From: Diphasiastrum complanatum
Taxonomy: Eukaryota; Streptophyta; Lycopodiopsida; Lycopodiales; Lycopodiaceae
Assembly: GCA_029204225.1 (NCBI GenBank)
Contig: CM055092.1
Span: 40,275,820-40,339,819 of the forward strand
DNA length: 64,000 bases
Direction of reading: 5' to 3'
Shown here: one piece after another, positions 32,180 to 43,934 of the stretch
Position numbering within the stretch: the stretch's first letter is position 1
How the letters are laid out: each line of letters opens with the position of its first letter
Made by a program: the position numbers and the translations under genes
Notes under the pieces: model-generated
Seen by the model: the letters and a program-made list of their open reading frames with translations, nothing else
Told to the model about the DNA's origin: nothing
Databases searched by the model: none

Positions 32180-33056
32180 GTCGATGCAAAATCTCAGCTT
32201 GCAACTCCATCATCTCAGCTTGTAAGTCATGTCCAATCAATGACCCAAGTTCGATATGAGATAGTTGTCCCCTGATGATCATCCCATGTCATCCTGTAGT
32301 CCTATCCCTATTAGATATCCCAATGTCATCCCTGATCACGAAGATCTAAGCATCTACCCTATATTTTCCCAACTGTATTCCCCCAAGCTAGCTCCAAGTT
32401 GCTCCTGTGAATGATTCCAAACCATTTCCTGAGAATACACTAAGATGCGAACTCCAAAGTTACCATCAAGTCCCCTCATATATTGTGCATTCCAATATCC
32501 CTCCAAATGAACCTGTGAGATCTTCCATGGCCCAAACCAAACGATCTTCACCTTGTCATCACTAGAATCTACATCCCTGATGCAATACTGATATGGCAAA
32601 TTGACTTGACTTATCGCTGGCAGTTGAAGTGTATCTCATTGATGGCAAGCCTGATACACTGCTCCATAACTAATTTGACTTGATCAAAATGACTTACCAA
32701 AACCCACAAAACCATCACACTTAACACTCTCCAAGAGTCTCCAACGTGCGATTAATGACCCGTTTTTCATCTTCCGCATGTCCCACACACAGTCGTCCAA
32801 TGCAAGTCTGCTATCTTGCCCAATGGCTTCCAACTGGCACCACCTCCCACTTCCATCACTCGTGATCGCCAAAATGTGTGTCTCTCTGAGCTAGCCCATA
32901 TTTTTCCTCCGAATGAAAAATTTCCAAGGTACAGATGTGTGTGTCAATGCAGCTATCACCTAACTCGACAATGCCACTGCCGATCATACCTGTGAAAGCG
33001 TTCTCCCAAAACACCACTTGACGTTGGTTGGTTCGAACCCCAAGAGTTGAACCTGA
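32180..33056. other. Unassigned region with three short minus-strand frames
   Basis: Minus-strand frames at 32354-32599, 32684-32872 and 32856-33122 translate to moderately complex sequence but match no family I can name. They may be parts of a degraded non-autonomous element upstream of the gag-like ORF. (A short phrase reading AEMMELQAEILHRRDDQDF precedes that ORF near 32170-32225.). Confidence 0.3.
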
Positions 33057-33835
<779 letters not shown>

Positions 33836-33839
33836 TATC

Positions 33840-34430
33840 TATCTTCCAGCAGATTTGCAAAAACGTCAGAAAAACCATTAAAAAAACACCAAAAAACCAT
33901 CAAAACCCTAAAAATACATTAAAAAAAAAGTCTTCGTTCGATTCACTATGCATAGGTGTGATTCAGATCTATTTACTGCCAGGTCGGCGAAGATTAATAC
34001 CAACAATAGAAGGCCAAAGTGACTTTTCATCTACTTGTTGATAACCTTTTGTGAAAAATTTACAACTTTTTGCAAAAATATCACTTCTTTGAGAAGAACC
34101 TTTGCCTAAACCTTCGCCAAAGTCTCTGTCAGTCCCACTTACTATTTTTAATAATCAATGAGTTAGGCAAAGGTTTTCCAAAGGTCAGTTGTCATATTGT
34201 CATATTTTTGTCAAAAAAAAATCTTTTTTTGCAAAAATACCAATATTACTCTTGATTCTTCGCCAGATCCTTCGTCGAGTTTTTGAGGATTCTAAATATA
34301 GTAAGTTATCATTTGTGAGTTCGACAAAGATTATATCTATCAAGATCTTGACAAAAATCTATTTTTATTCTCGCCAAATTACAACTTTATTGTTCACCAG
34401 AGTATGCATTACGGACTAAACAAGTATCAT
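33840..34430 (+). repeat. Gypsy family-A leader fragment
   Basis: Homologous to the leader of the minus-strand family-A element (reverse complement of about 47340-47630): shared blocks CCAGCAGATTT, AAAACCCTAAAAATACA, TAGGTGTGATTCA, CTACTGCCAGGTC, TTTTTGCAAAAATA and CTTCGCCA. It is truncated near 34430 by the copia LTR region. No gag remains. Confidence 0.75.
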
Positions 34431-34510
34431 TTAACAAAGAATCTGATACCGTGTATCGTATTTTGTTCTTGACACACTAGATAACTGAAGAATCATAATA
34501 AACGTGATAT

Positions 34511-34522
34511 GCTCTGATAACA
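34511..34522 (-). other. Near-perfect copia primer binding site
   Basis: The minus strand reads TGTTATCAGAGC, one mismatch from the initiator-Met site, one base inside the LTR end predicted at 34524. Confidence 0.6.
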
Positions 34523-34523
34523 C

Positions 34524-35526
34524 TGAAGAGAATGAGAAGAAGAATTTATGAAACAGTTGTGATCACGAAACTTTCGTGAAGGCGAATCAGTCACGACTCT
34601 CTTACAAGACCTGGATGGAGTTCAGATGCGATCGTTGGGCACTGCCAGTTGAATCACTCTTATAGTCCTCAAGAGTGTAGTCAGATACTGTTGATCTACA
34701 TTTATACAATTAATACAACATTCAACAAGTTTCAACCAAGGTGCGAAATTCAAAATGAACAAAAAAAACTCAGACATAAAACAGCATTAGGCATTTACAT
34801 TTCAGATCATACACACAAGAAAGTAATCTGTATTGATTCTCTCTGATTTCTTCAAGGGGGCACTGCATGCTAATCCATGCAGTGCATTGGTGTGAGAGAA
34901 AACACGGTTCTCTCACGAATAGTAGTCTCGCTTCACTAGCGGATAGTGGATCTTCTGATCCTAGGCAGAGTTGTCTCTCGCACGTAGGCGGAGCTTCTGT
35001 CTGTGTTCATCTTGATTGCTTACTAGAATCAGACTTCTTCACTGTTACACTCTTTTATATCTTGTTCTAATATATGTCAAGTATTACTCAGTAAGTACAG
35101 TCTCTCTGTGCAAATCTAAGATTAGAGTGATTAACCATCTACAACTAATCAGAGAATTACAAGAGTGGCAGATTAGCCACGACCTAGGAAGTATCTGCTG
35201 ACGTCATGCCATCAGGTTATATCTCTGTACTTCTGGGTACTTGCATAATCTCTGGTGGTACTCCTTGGAGCGTGAGGGCAGAACGGATTTCGTTTGCTTC
35301 GTCTGCCTTTCTCTCGTGTTGGACCGCAAAGGAATCTCGTTCGTGAATCGTACGTGTTCGCGAACCGTTTGTGTTTGCGAACCGTTTGTCTTCGTCTCCG
35401 TTGACTGTCGTGTTCGCGAAACTCTTCATGTTTCGTGTCTTCAAATGTTCGAGTTCGCGAACACTTCACCAGGCGAAGGGCTGAAAGCTAGCAAGGCTTT
35501 GCAACCAGAAACACTTTGTTTCTTCA
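34524..35526 (-). repeat. Copia 5' LTR, minus strand (about 1.0 kb)
   Basis: The ends TGAAGA and TCTTCA form a 6-bp inverted pair, and the inner end abuts a primer binding site. A minus-strand TATA box (ATATAAAAG) is at about 35052-35060. Downstream of it lie two perfect hairpins (34860-34885 and 34892-34916). Between TATA and the LTR start is a cluster of GTTCGCGAA-like palindromes (about 35338-35462). Almost no internal sequence remains to its left (about 80 bp), so the element is truncated. Ends are inferred without a target duplication. Confidence 0.5.
34860..34916. repeat. Tandem perfect hairpins in LTR
   Basis: Stem 1: GCACTGCATG (34860-34869) pairs with CATGCAGTGC (34876-34885), loop of 6. 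Stem 2: GTGAGAGAA (34892-34900) pairs with TTCTCTCAC (34908-34916), loop of 7. They lie about 140-190 nt after the minus-strand TATA box, in the predicted R/U5 part of the transcript. Confidence 0.85.
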
Positions 35527-37260
35527 ATAATTGTGTACTATAAACTAAAGGAAATATCATTTCACAGAGAATTTGATACGATGTTTTCTCTATGAAATAA
35601 TATAGTTTGCATTTTTTTTCAAAAGATTATATTTTTCATAGTGAATTCGATACGGCGCATTGTATTCCCAATGAAAACAGCTGAAAAAGTTATATTCATG
35701 AATACTAGATAATTTTGAAATTCAGGTAAATTTTTTTACACAAACTTTGAAAAAAAAGGGAATTCATTTCTATAAAAATCTATACGGAATAAATAAAGCA
35801 TCAAAATATTATGTCCTAAAACAGTAACTCTACGTGAATGTCGGAGAGGAGCAATGTCGCCTGGTCGAACGGATGGTGAAAATAGAATTAGAAATATCGA
35901 TAAAAGGCTTGACCGCATCTAAGCGCAAGATCCACAAATCTCTCAAGAAGCGAGAAGTGAAAATGAGAAATGTGAGATCTTATATTGCCAAATGTTAATG
36001 ATTAATTTTATTCTTTTATTTAATAAATAATTTTCATGTATTAATCTATGTAATGATTAATTATTTAGATTAATAATATGGATATAATGTAGATATAAAT
36101 GTATTTAATTCTTGAAAATTATTTTGGACATGATGGCCTAGTAACTAATTGCAAAGTACAACCATCTCAATGATTATTAGTCACTAGATGTGCAGTTAAA
36201 AAGATTTTAGATTTAATGGGAGGATTTTAAATTTACGGCTCATTAATGTTTACCAAACTTTACATTTATGACATTGATAATGGTTAACGGTGTCACCATC
36301 CATAGATTTATAAAATGCATCCAATTCATTTTATGATATCTAGTTTATGTTTTTATTTATGTGTGATTGAAGCTCATGAATCAATTATCATTTACATAAT
36401 GTAGTAGTTTTCCTTCAAATGACCCCTCGTTTGTGAACCATAGTGCCGAGATGAGACAATCAAATCCCTCTCGTGTTTTTATAAATGGGCTTACAGATAT
36501 TTCATCATGTCATGAATCACTAGGTCATGTTTCTAAAGATAGTACTACCTCGGCCAAACTCTCTTTTCTTCTGGTCAATATGTGTCTCCTTTTGCAGTAT
36601 CACATCTATAGCATTTTCTCCTTTAGGTAGTGTGCATAGTTGTCCAATTGATATTGGACATATAGAGAGAGCATCTTCTGACTGTTCGACGGTATGTTTG
36701 AGCGAGCAATCTTCATTTGAATACCCTAATGCTATGCGGCAAACAACATCTCCTATGAATGAGCAAAGAAGAAATTTTGGCAAAAATAGAAACGTTTTCT
36801 TGGTATCTAATGGAGAGCTTTGTAGAGCAATGCAGTGTCGTTGTTGTGTAAAGATTTGTCTATTTAGAAGCTTCATAAATATATATACCACTATTTGCAA
36901 GTTCCGTTGGACTTCTTCCTCTATATTGCAGCTTTCTAGCGTCAGAGTGAATCACATCCAATATTCTAACAAGTGATTATGCTAGCTCCCATTCACTTAT
37001 GTTTGATGGATATAAATCTGAAAGAAGAAAAACGTTGAAATGTTTAGATCGTAATCTAAAGAGCATCAATCAAAAAACACCTATGATTATAGTAGAGTGC
37101 ATACGTTTTGATATACTTACAGTTACATTTCCAATGATCATGAGGATTGATATCTTGTACTTTTATTTCTGAATGCATATAAATAATTTATTTTAATTTA
37201 TTTGCATCTAACGCCCAAGTCACTAGAAAACAACTTAAACTATTTAATTACTTGTGCTCA
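35527..37260. other. Mostly AT-rich; possible decayed coding segment
   Basis: 35527-36400 holds only AT-rich sequence with repeats of a GAATTTGATACG-like motif (35563, 35641; compare 34439). From 36433 to 36976 two overlapping + frames (36433-36630 and 36527-36976, the second with SCPIDIGHIERASS and NAMRQTTSPMNEQ) have coding-like composition and might be one frameshifted gene. No family is recognised. The minus-strand frame at 36520-36900 is probably a shadow. Confidence 0.25.
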
Positions 37261-37269
37261 TTAGGTTGG

Positions 37270-37620
37270 GCTTATACATACAGGAAGACTTAGAATTTGC
37301 TTCGAACAAGACACAGATCATGCTACATAGTAACACAGACAGAAAACACTCTCCACACCAAGCTCACGTAACAAACTATATTTCTCAAAATGAAAATACA
37401 CTGTACATATAGTTCTTCACTCAGGCAACCCATGCATGGCCCAGGTTGTCGTCGACGGGACACGTCTCCCGTCGACTCGCCTCGTGGTGAGGCTAACTGA
37501 TCATTATCTACTGATAGGATCCACAGTACAGTAACACAATGATTCTACTTTAATTCTAACTCTCTCTCTTAAAGTAGAGTCTACTTTTTATAAGTCATAT
37601 ACATAGCTTTAAAGTCAACA
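37270..37620 (-). repeat. Copia 3' LTR, minus strand (outer end approximate)
   Basis: On the minus strand it starts TGTTGACTTTAAAG, overlapping the pol stop codon, and has a TATA-like TATAAAAAG about 30 bp inside. The same start and early TATA occur in the LTR at 749 of the related plus-strand element. A perfect GC-rich hairpin lies at 37451-37476. The end near 37270 is a guess from the length of the relative. Confidence 0.42.
37451..37476. repeat. Perfect GC-rich hairpin in copia LTR
   Basis: GTCGACGGGA (37451-37460) pairs with TCCCGTCGAC (37467-37476) around the 6-base loop CACGTC. It lies about 110-140 nt after the TATA-like box on the minus strand. Confidence 0.9.
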
Positions 37621-39620
37621 AACTTTAAGTACATAAAGATTTGATCTAAACTTATCAAACTTTTCCCTAACAAGTGGCTTAGTGAAAATGTTAGCTAGTT
37701 GTTCGTCCGTACCACAATGAACAACATGAATTTCATGACTCAGCAGCCTCTCACGAATAAAGTGATATTGAATCTCAATGTGTTTGGTTCTCGCATGGAA
37801 CATTGGATTCTTTGCTAATTGAATGCCACTTTGACTGTTGATATGTATAGTTGTGGGATTTTCCTGTTTCATGTCAATTTTCTCCAAGATTTGTCTCAAC
37901 CATATAGCTTCATGTGTTGCACTACACATTACCTTATACTTTGCTTCTGTTGTAGATAAAGCAACTATACTTTTCTTTTTACTAGACCAGCATAAGCAAC
38001 TGCCACAAAGCTGGAATACATACCTTGTGGTGGATCTACGATCATCATAGTCACCTCCCCAATCTGCATCCACATAGCAACATAACTCATGTAAAACCTC
38101 ATGCTTCTTGTAAACCAAGTCATAATCGGAAGTGCCTTTGACATACCACAAAATGTGTTTAGCTGCCTTCCAATACTTTTCAGTAGGTGATGCCATAAAC
38201 TGACTTACAATGCCAACAACATAGTATATATCTGGTCTAGTCATGGTAAGGTAAATCAAGCTCCCTACTAACTGTCTATACAGCATAGCATCAAATGGTT
38301 GTGACTTCACCTGGTTCAATAGGAGTGTTCATTGGCTTGCAATCCTGCAACTTGAACCTGTGCAGCAACTCTCTGACATACTTCACATGTGTTAGACCCA
38401 CTTCATGTCCTTTTTGCCACACCTCCACTTCAAGGCAATAATGCATTAGGCTAAGATCTGTCATCTCGAATTGTTCCATGAGATCTTTCTTGATCATGTC
38501 TATTATCTCTTGATAATTTTTCGTGATAATCAAGTCATCAACATAAAGAGCAATCAAACCATGCCATCAAAGCACAAGACATAAAGATTTGGATCAAAAT
38601 GTGTTCTCACCGTCCCCTTAAAACAAAAGTAGGCATCAATCTTGATGTACCATGCACGTGGTGCCTGTTTAAGACCATAACGTGCTTTCTTCAAGCGACA
38701 TACTTTATTCTCCTGTCCTTTCGCTACAAAGCCTTCAGGTTGATCTATGAACACCTCTTCGTCTAACTCATCATTTAGAAAAACAGATTTTACATCCATT
38801 TGATGTGAAGGCCAACCAAAATATGAAGCTAAAGCAACAAGTAGACGTAGAGTATTCCACTTACATAATGGTGCAAAGGTCTCCTCATAGTCCATCCCTT
38901 TACTTTGTGCATACCCTTTGATCACCAATCTAGCTTTGTGCTTTGTTATACTTCCATCCGCATTGTACTTAGTCCTATATACCCATTTACAACCAATGGG
39001 TTTCTTGCCAACTGGTGGTTCCACTAAGTCCCATGTGATATGCCTAGAAATTGACTCCATCTCCTCTCCCATAGCCTTGACCCAAATGACATCATCCTTC
39101 GCTTCAACATAAGTCAAAGATTCTTTGCTTTGAATGATGCTAGATAAGAGAGCATAATTTGCTTCATACCTTTCAGGTTGTGTTTTCTCTCTTGTTGATC
39201 TTCGTAGCTCTTCCTGGCTAGATGATTCTGGAAAGCCATCCATGTCGTGGCTCTCCATTAATCTCTCAAACCACTTAGGGAGCTTCCTGTTAGGTGATCG
39301 GCTTCGTGGTGAAAATGTATCCCACGGTACATCCTTCTCCTTGTGTTTATCACCTGCAACTTCAATTCTTCTTGCACCAAAGGGTTTGTTTCTACCTCTC
39401 CAACCTGTCTCTTGAGGTTGAATAGTAGTATTTTGAGGTGTATCCTTGTGTCCATCACTAGGAAAGTCAATAAATGGATCATCATTAGGAGGTATCCTCA
39501 CTGTACCATCTTTTTCACTGCATGTGTCCGTCTTCTCAGCATCCTCATCTTCATACATCTTAGATTCATCAAACATAACATCACGGCTGAATGTATTATG
39601 TTCTCCAATCGATCAAAACA
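37615..39620 (-). pseudogene. Copia reverse transcriptase and RNase H, lightly damaged
   Basis: Three adjoining minus-strand frames. 38554-39576: pre-RT linker and RT fingers/palm (VGKKPIGCKWVYRTKYNADG, QMDVKSVFLN). 38291-38557: YVDD box (ALYVDDLIITKN) and thumb. 37615-38319: connection and RNase H (CYVDADWGGD, ALSTTEAKYKVM, ARTKHIEIQYHFIRER) to the normal C-terminus. Catalytic residues are present, and the only lesions seen are single frameshifts at about 38555 and 38305. The integrase to the right has one more shift. This is a relatively young pseudogene of the same family as the 0.75-4.05 kb element. Confidence 0.93.
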
Positions 39621-40724
39621 TCTATAGCCCTTCACACGATCATCATATCCTAGGAATATGCACTTTATAGCTTTTACATCAAGCTTACATCTCTCTTCCT
39701 TAGAAATGTGTACAAAGGCCTTACATCCAAATATTCGCAATTGGTTCACCTTTGGCTTCTTCCTCGTGAATGCCTCCTATTGTGTCATCTTTGATATGGC
39801 AATGGTAGGACTTCTATTTTGAAGATAGATTGTCGTACTGCATGCTTCAGACAAAAAATCTTTTGGTAGTTTCATCTCAGCTAGCATAAATCTGGCACTT
39901 TTCACAATTGTATGATTCTTGCGCTCAGCCACACCATTGAGTGCAGGAGTATGAGCTTGCATAAATTGTCTTTTGATCCCACATTGATCACAAAGATCAT
40001 TGAAGTCGTTAGACTTATACTCACCTCCACTATCTGATCTTAGAACTTTGATCTTACCACCTGTCTGATTTTTGACCAATGCTTTGAAGCTTTTGAAAGT
40101 GGCAAATGCATCCAATTTCTTCTTCAAGAAGTAAATCCATGTCTTGAGTGACATATCATCAATGAAGGTCATGAAATAGAAGGCTTTACCTAAGCACATA
40201 GTCCTCATAGGCCCGCATGTATCTGTGTGGATCAAATACAAGATGTTCTTTGCCCTTGCAACACCACCTTTATTGAACTTCTCTCGATGCTGCTTCCCAT
40301 ACACACATGACTCGAACATCATCTTCAAGTGGTCTTCCATCGTAGGCAATCCTTTCACCATTTCCAATTTCCTCATCAAGCTAAGGCTTCCTAGGTTCAA
40401 ATGACCAAGCCTTTTATGCCACAGCTTAGTTTGCAATGGAATGGATGAGATAAGTCCATGTTGCCCCTTGATTGTAGCATTCAACCTGTACAATTCAGTG
40501 TTGGGCTCCCTTATACCATCCTCATTGAGTTTGAACTTTTGGTTCACATCCTTCAGAAAGCAACGATCATGGGCAAATTCTACTTTCAACTTTTGATTAG
40601 TAATGACTCCAACAGAAAGTAGATTTTTCTTCAAAGCTGGTACATAAAGTATCTCCTTGATCATCCTGCTTTTTCCATCAGGAAGTTGGATGAAAATGGT
40701 GTCTATCCCCTTGATCTTGCACAC
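39600..40724 (-). pseudogene. Copia integrase
   Basis: The frame at 39777-40724 holds the zinc-binding part (LWHKRLGHLN ... FESCVYGK, where the first Cys of the usual CEGC pair is Phe) and the complete catalytic triad: HTDTCGPM, LRSDSGGEY and GVAERKN. A stop (TAG at 39777-39779) separates it from the C-terminal part (LRIFGCKAFVHI, FLGYDDRVKGYR; 39498-39776). That part passes by a frameshift near 39600 into the RT linker. Fold and order are normal for copia; function is lost through the frame breaks. Confidence 0.92.
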
Positions 40725-41240
40725 ATCATCATTTGCTTGTGAGACAAACGTTCCGTTATCAAATCTCTCAAACTACTGAACCAATCTTTGTTACCTATCA
40801 TGTGTCTTGTGGCTCCCGAGTCAATGTACCATGCTTGATTGTCTTGATTAGATGACAATGCTGATATGAAGATGCTAGAGTCTTCAATCTCATCTTCATC
40901 AACAAGGTTACCTGCTTGCTTTGGTTTCTCCTTGCCTAATTTCGCCAAGAATTTTTGGCATTCGCTCTTCTAATGGCTCTTTTTGCCGCAATGGAAGCAT
41001 TTGCCCATCTTTTTGGTCTTTCTAGAAGATCTCTCATCCTCCTAAGTCTTGGTGAATTGCACTTACACTTCTTCTTGCCCTTGCCCTTGTCTTGTTTTTG
41101 GCTTGTCGCAAGTGCCTGATCATCAGTGTTTTGACGTCTAGCTTTCACCATTTCTCGTCGTTTCTCTTCCTGCATCAAGATTTCTGTGAGCTCGTCAAAG
41201 GTTGGCAATCTTTCTCTTGATGAATACGTGCCCAATAAAA
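40703..41240 (-). pseudogene. Copia gag C-terminus and protease
   Basis: The minus strand starts within gag at SSRERLPTFDELTEILMQEE (the plus-strand relative has ASRERLPTFEDF at about 2925). The leader is fused straight to this point, so roughly 740 bp including the gag N-terminal domain is deleted. The zinc knuckle is present in a second frame as CFHCGKKSH-stop-KSEC near 40960-41000, with a TAG after the His. Protease follows with an intact WYIDSGATRHM motif (40703-40948), then a frameshift into integrase. The deletion makes this copy unable to supply its own capsid. Confidence 0.88.
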
Positions 41241-42261
41241 TGGTGAAATCACCTTTGGCGCACTCTCAACACTTTCTCCGCTGCAATCACACTGTTTTGC
41301 AGGACCGTACTTGCAGATACAGTTTGGGTGCCCTTCGTTTGGAGTTCATAGCCCTTCGTTTGGGTTAAAACGAATAAAGGAGGTAGAAATAAGGACTTTT
41401 TTAGTTTTTGAAGTATTTTTTCAAAGTTAAGAAACTTCACCTTTCATAAACTTGGGACCCAACTTTTACTTCACATTGAAGATTTTTAATGAAGTTGCAA
41501 GCCAGTTTACCCTTCAGTTCTTCAGGGCCCAATTTAACCTTCATCCAACGGTTCTTCCTATCTAGCGGCCCTTCTTGCTCACGATCCCCACCGTGGATTC
41601 ACAAGCTCCTAAATCCGACAGTCTTGAGCGCTTTTGTGCACTGATGGAAGCCCTTCCAACCGCTGGCCACTTCAAGACACCAGGGATTAGCAAGTGTGAG
41701 GGCGCGCGACCCGTCTACGGGCTCTTCTCCTTCAAGCTTCTTCCTTCTTGCTTGAAGCTATGGGTGCCACCCAAAAATAAGCTGGTCCAGTGCTCTATCC
41801 GCAGCACGGCCTTCCACGCCCTCTTAGAAATCCATTTAACTAATCAAGACGACCTCCAACAAGCTTTTACAGCTCCAAAAACCATTCAGAACGAAAAGAT
41901 AGCTGCTATTTTATGCTTCCAAACCCCAAACCAAGGTTTTTCTTTCAAATCTGATATTGGCTTCCTGGTCACAGCTCTCGGATAGGCCAATCCTCTTCCT
42001 CTGAGGTCGCCCTATTGCTGGGAGTCTGATGCTTTAAACCCTTCTCAAAACAGTGTCCGTTTGAATGCACACCGACTGCAAACGCCAAGTAGTCGCACGT
42101 GTGAGATTAGCCTATTTCAATTAGATGGTATATCAAATTGATCCAATTTTGGTGTTTGATAGCTTGTCAGAGAGGTGTTGAAGTGTAGAATGTGTTGCTT
42201 TAGTTTCTAATTCAATTCGATTTGATATTAGAAATCAATACGCAATCAAAGAGGTAGGGAG
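41241..42261 (-). other. Copia leader, minus strand
   Basis: 41241-41510 matches the leader of the plus-strand relative (about 1900-2165), including the small MKFL-type frame at 41249-41440. Beyond that the two leaders diverge. The + frame at 41575-41985 (136 codons) runs antisense to the element and has no counterpart in the relative, so I do not call it a gene. No primer site or 5' LTR was found before the next element begins at 42262. Confidence 0.55.
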
Positions 42262-43011
42262 TGTGAAGTTTTTAGCATGTGTGAACTTTACCACACACCT
42301 TACAGGATCTTTATGAGGTGTTGTGATTGCACAAGATTGATCAATGAACATATTACTTGAAAAATCTAAGGCATGAACATATTACTTGAAAAATCTAAGG
42401 CAAGAGCACAATGGCATACATCAAACTGAAAAACTAACTCCTTACTATGAGAATGGATATCAAAAATTATTCTCTAAGTGCTAACCATGGAGAAAATAGC
42501 TTGCTCTCGGGTAGAAAATTAACACATAAAACTCGAGTAGAGAGAGAATGAGCCCAAAACACCAAAATATCACTATACACAATATGGCAAGACAAGCCAA
42601 AATTTTCTACATCAATGAGGCTCGAGTTCCTATAGTGGAGTTGCATGGAAAGTCCACTTCATTCAGTTAAGTCAACTCTCATAGATCCACATGTAAAACT
42701 ACATGCATGGATATTGCATGTACTGCATGTCAACTCTCAAAATTACCTAGACATGTATAGATCATGAAAACTACTTTGCATGTTGCATGCACTGATTGCA
42801 TGTTGCTTGCATGCACTCTGAATGACTTTGCATGTAATCTAAACTTTTCCATGACATCAAGATTGAACCTACCTAACTCAAACTCGACCTATTCAAAAAG
42901 GTTATGTGCTCAATTCACATACCTTTATGTACAATAAAATATACAATGGAAATAAGATAGGCATGGCCACCAAACTCGAGATAGGAAGATATAATTTTAC
43001 TAATCTTCACA
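42262..43011 (-). repeat. Copia 3' LTR, minus strand (750 bp)
   Basis: Plus-strand ends are TGTGAAG and CTTCACA, a perfect 7-bp inverted pair. The polypurine tract AAGGAGGAG (minus strand, 43012-43020) directly precedes it, and the RNase H frame ends just inside it. Multiple GCATGCA/TGCATGC-type words occur around 42700-42840. A 29-bp perfect tandem duplication is at 42345-42402. Confidence 0.82.
42345..42402. repeat. Perfect 29-bp tandem duplication in LTR
   Basis: 42345-42373 and 42374-42402 are identical (unit starts TGAACATATTACTTG). Lack of any difference implies a recent slippage event. Confidence 0.95.
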
Positions 43012-43920
43012 CTCCTCCTTAAAATATATGTTCCTATCCAACATAGACTTTGAAATTAGGCCAAGGTTAGACCTCATCTTGATAAAAACATTCTTGAGCA
43101 ATGGCTTGGTGAGAAGATATGCAACACAATTTGAAGATCCAACATGCTCCAATAAGATCTCTCTCCCAATAACTTTTTCTCTTACAAAATGATGAGCTAC
43201 CTCGATGTGTTTGCTCCTTGCATGGAACACGAGATTGTTTGCAAGAGCCTGGGCCGAGATGTTATCATTCTTGATAGTTGGAAGGTCTTCATCTCCATAA
43301 CACTTCAGCTCCAAGAGTAGCCTTTTGATCCATAAAACCTCCTTTGTTGTGGTTGTAAGAGATTTGTACTTAGCTTCACAGGACGATAAGGATATAGTTG
43401 CTTCCTTCTTTGATAGCCAAGAAACTAGACTCCCTCCAAGAAAAATTTTGTAGGCACTTGTGGATTTCCTATTCAACCTGTGTCCTACAAAATATTGAGT
43501 CTGAAAAAACAACCAAAGTTAGATCTTCTCCTTTGTAGATTAATCCATAGTCTAAGGTAGAAGATACATGTCTCAAGATTCTTTTAGCCAACTTTCAATG
43601 ATATATCTTTGGATCTTGCATGTGTTGGCTTAGCTTATGCACATTTAAGCTAAGATCATGCCTTCTCACAATTAACCATATAAGTGAGCCAATAATACTC
43701 CTATAAAGAGTGATGTCCTCGAAGGATCTTTCATCATATTTTATAGGAACTTTTACAATGTGCTCCATTGGTGTATCTATGCCTTTACAAATTTCCATTT
43801 GGAATTTTTTAAGCATGGAAAGTGCATATCTACTTTGACTTATGAAAGCATGATCTTTCCAAAAGTCAATTTCAAGGCCTAAAATGTAGTGAAAAACTCC
43901 TAGATCTATAAGGGTGGCAC
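43000..43920 (-). pseudogene. Copia RT C-terminus and RNase H fragment
   Basis: The minus strand starts near 43920 with IDLGVFHYILGLEID, then MLKKFQMEICKGIDTPME and SLIWLIVRRHDLSL (43595-43816), a frame break, and RNase H from 43512 (RKSTSAYKIF, SLSSCEAKYKSL, HARSKHIEVAHHFVREK) to the C-terminus at 43000. It is closely similar to the end of the intact polyprotein at 15016-18984, so it is of the same lineage. The STEAEY catalytic motif is SCEAKY, retaining the Glu. Everything upstream of the RT thumb is missing at the junction with the gypsy element near 43925. Confidence 0.88.
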
Positions 43921-43934
43921 TATCTCTGAATCAA

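Noticed and set aside
33024-33044. GGTTCGAACCCC, a perfect tRNA B-box-like word just before an LTR
   Set aside because: It is self-complementary (GGTTCGAACC) and no A-box or tRNA fold lies upstream, so a tRNA or SINE is not supported.
36520-36900. 126-codon minus-strand frame
   Set aside because: It overlaps the plus-strand frames with more coding-like composition and has no motif; probably a shadow.
41575-41985. 136-codon plus-strand frame in the minus-strand copia leader
   Set aside because: No family resemblance and no equivalent in the relative; treated as a chance antisense frame.
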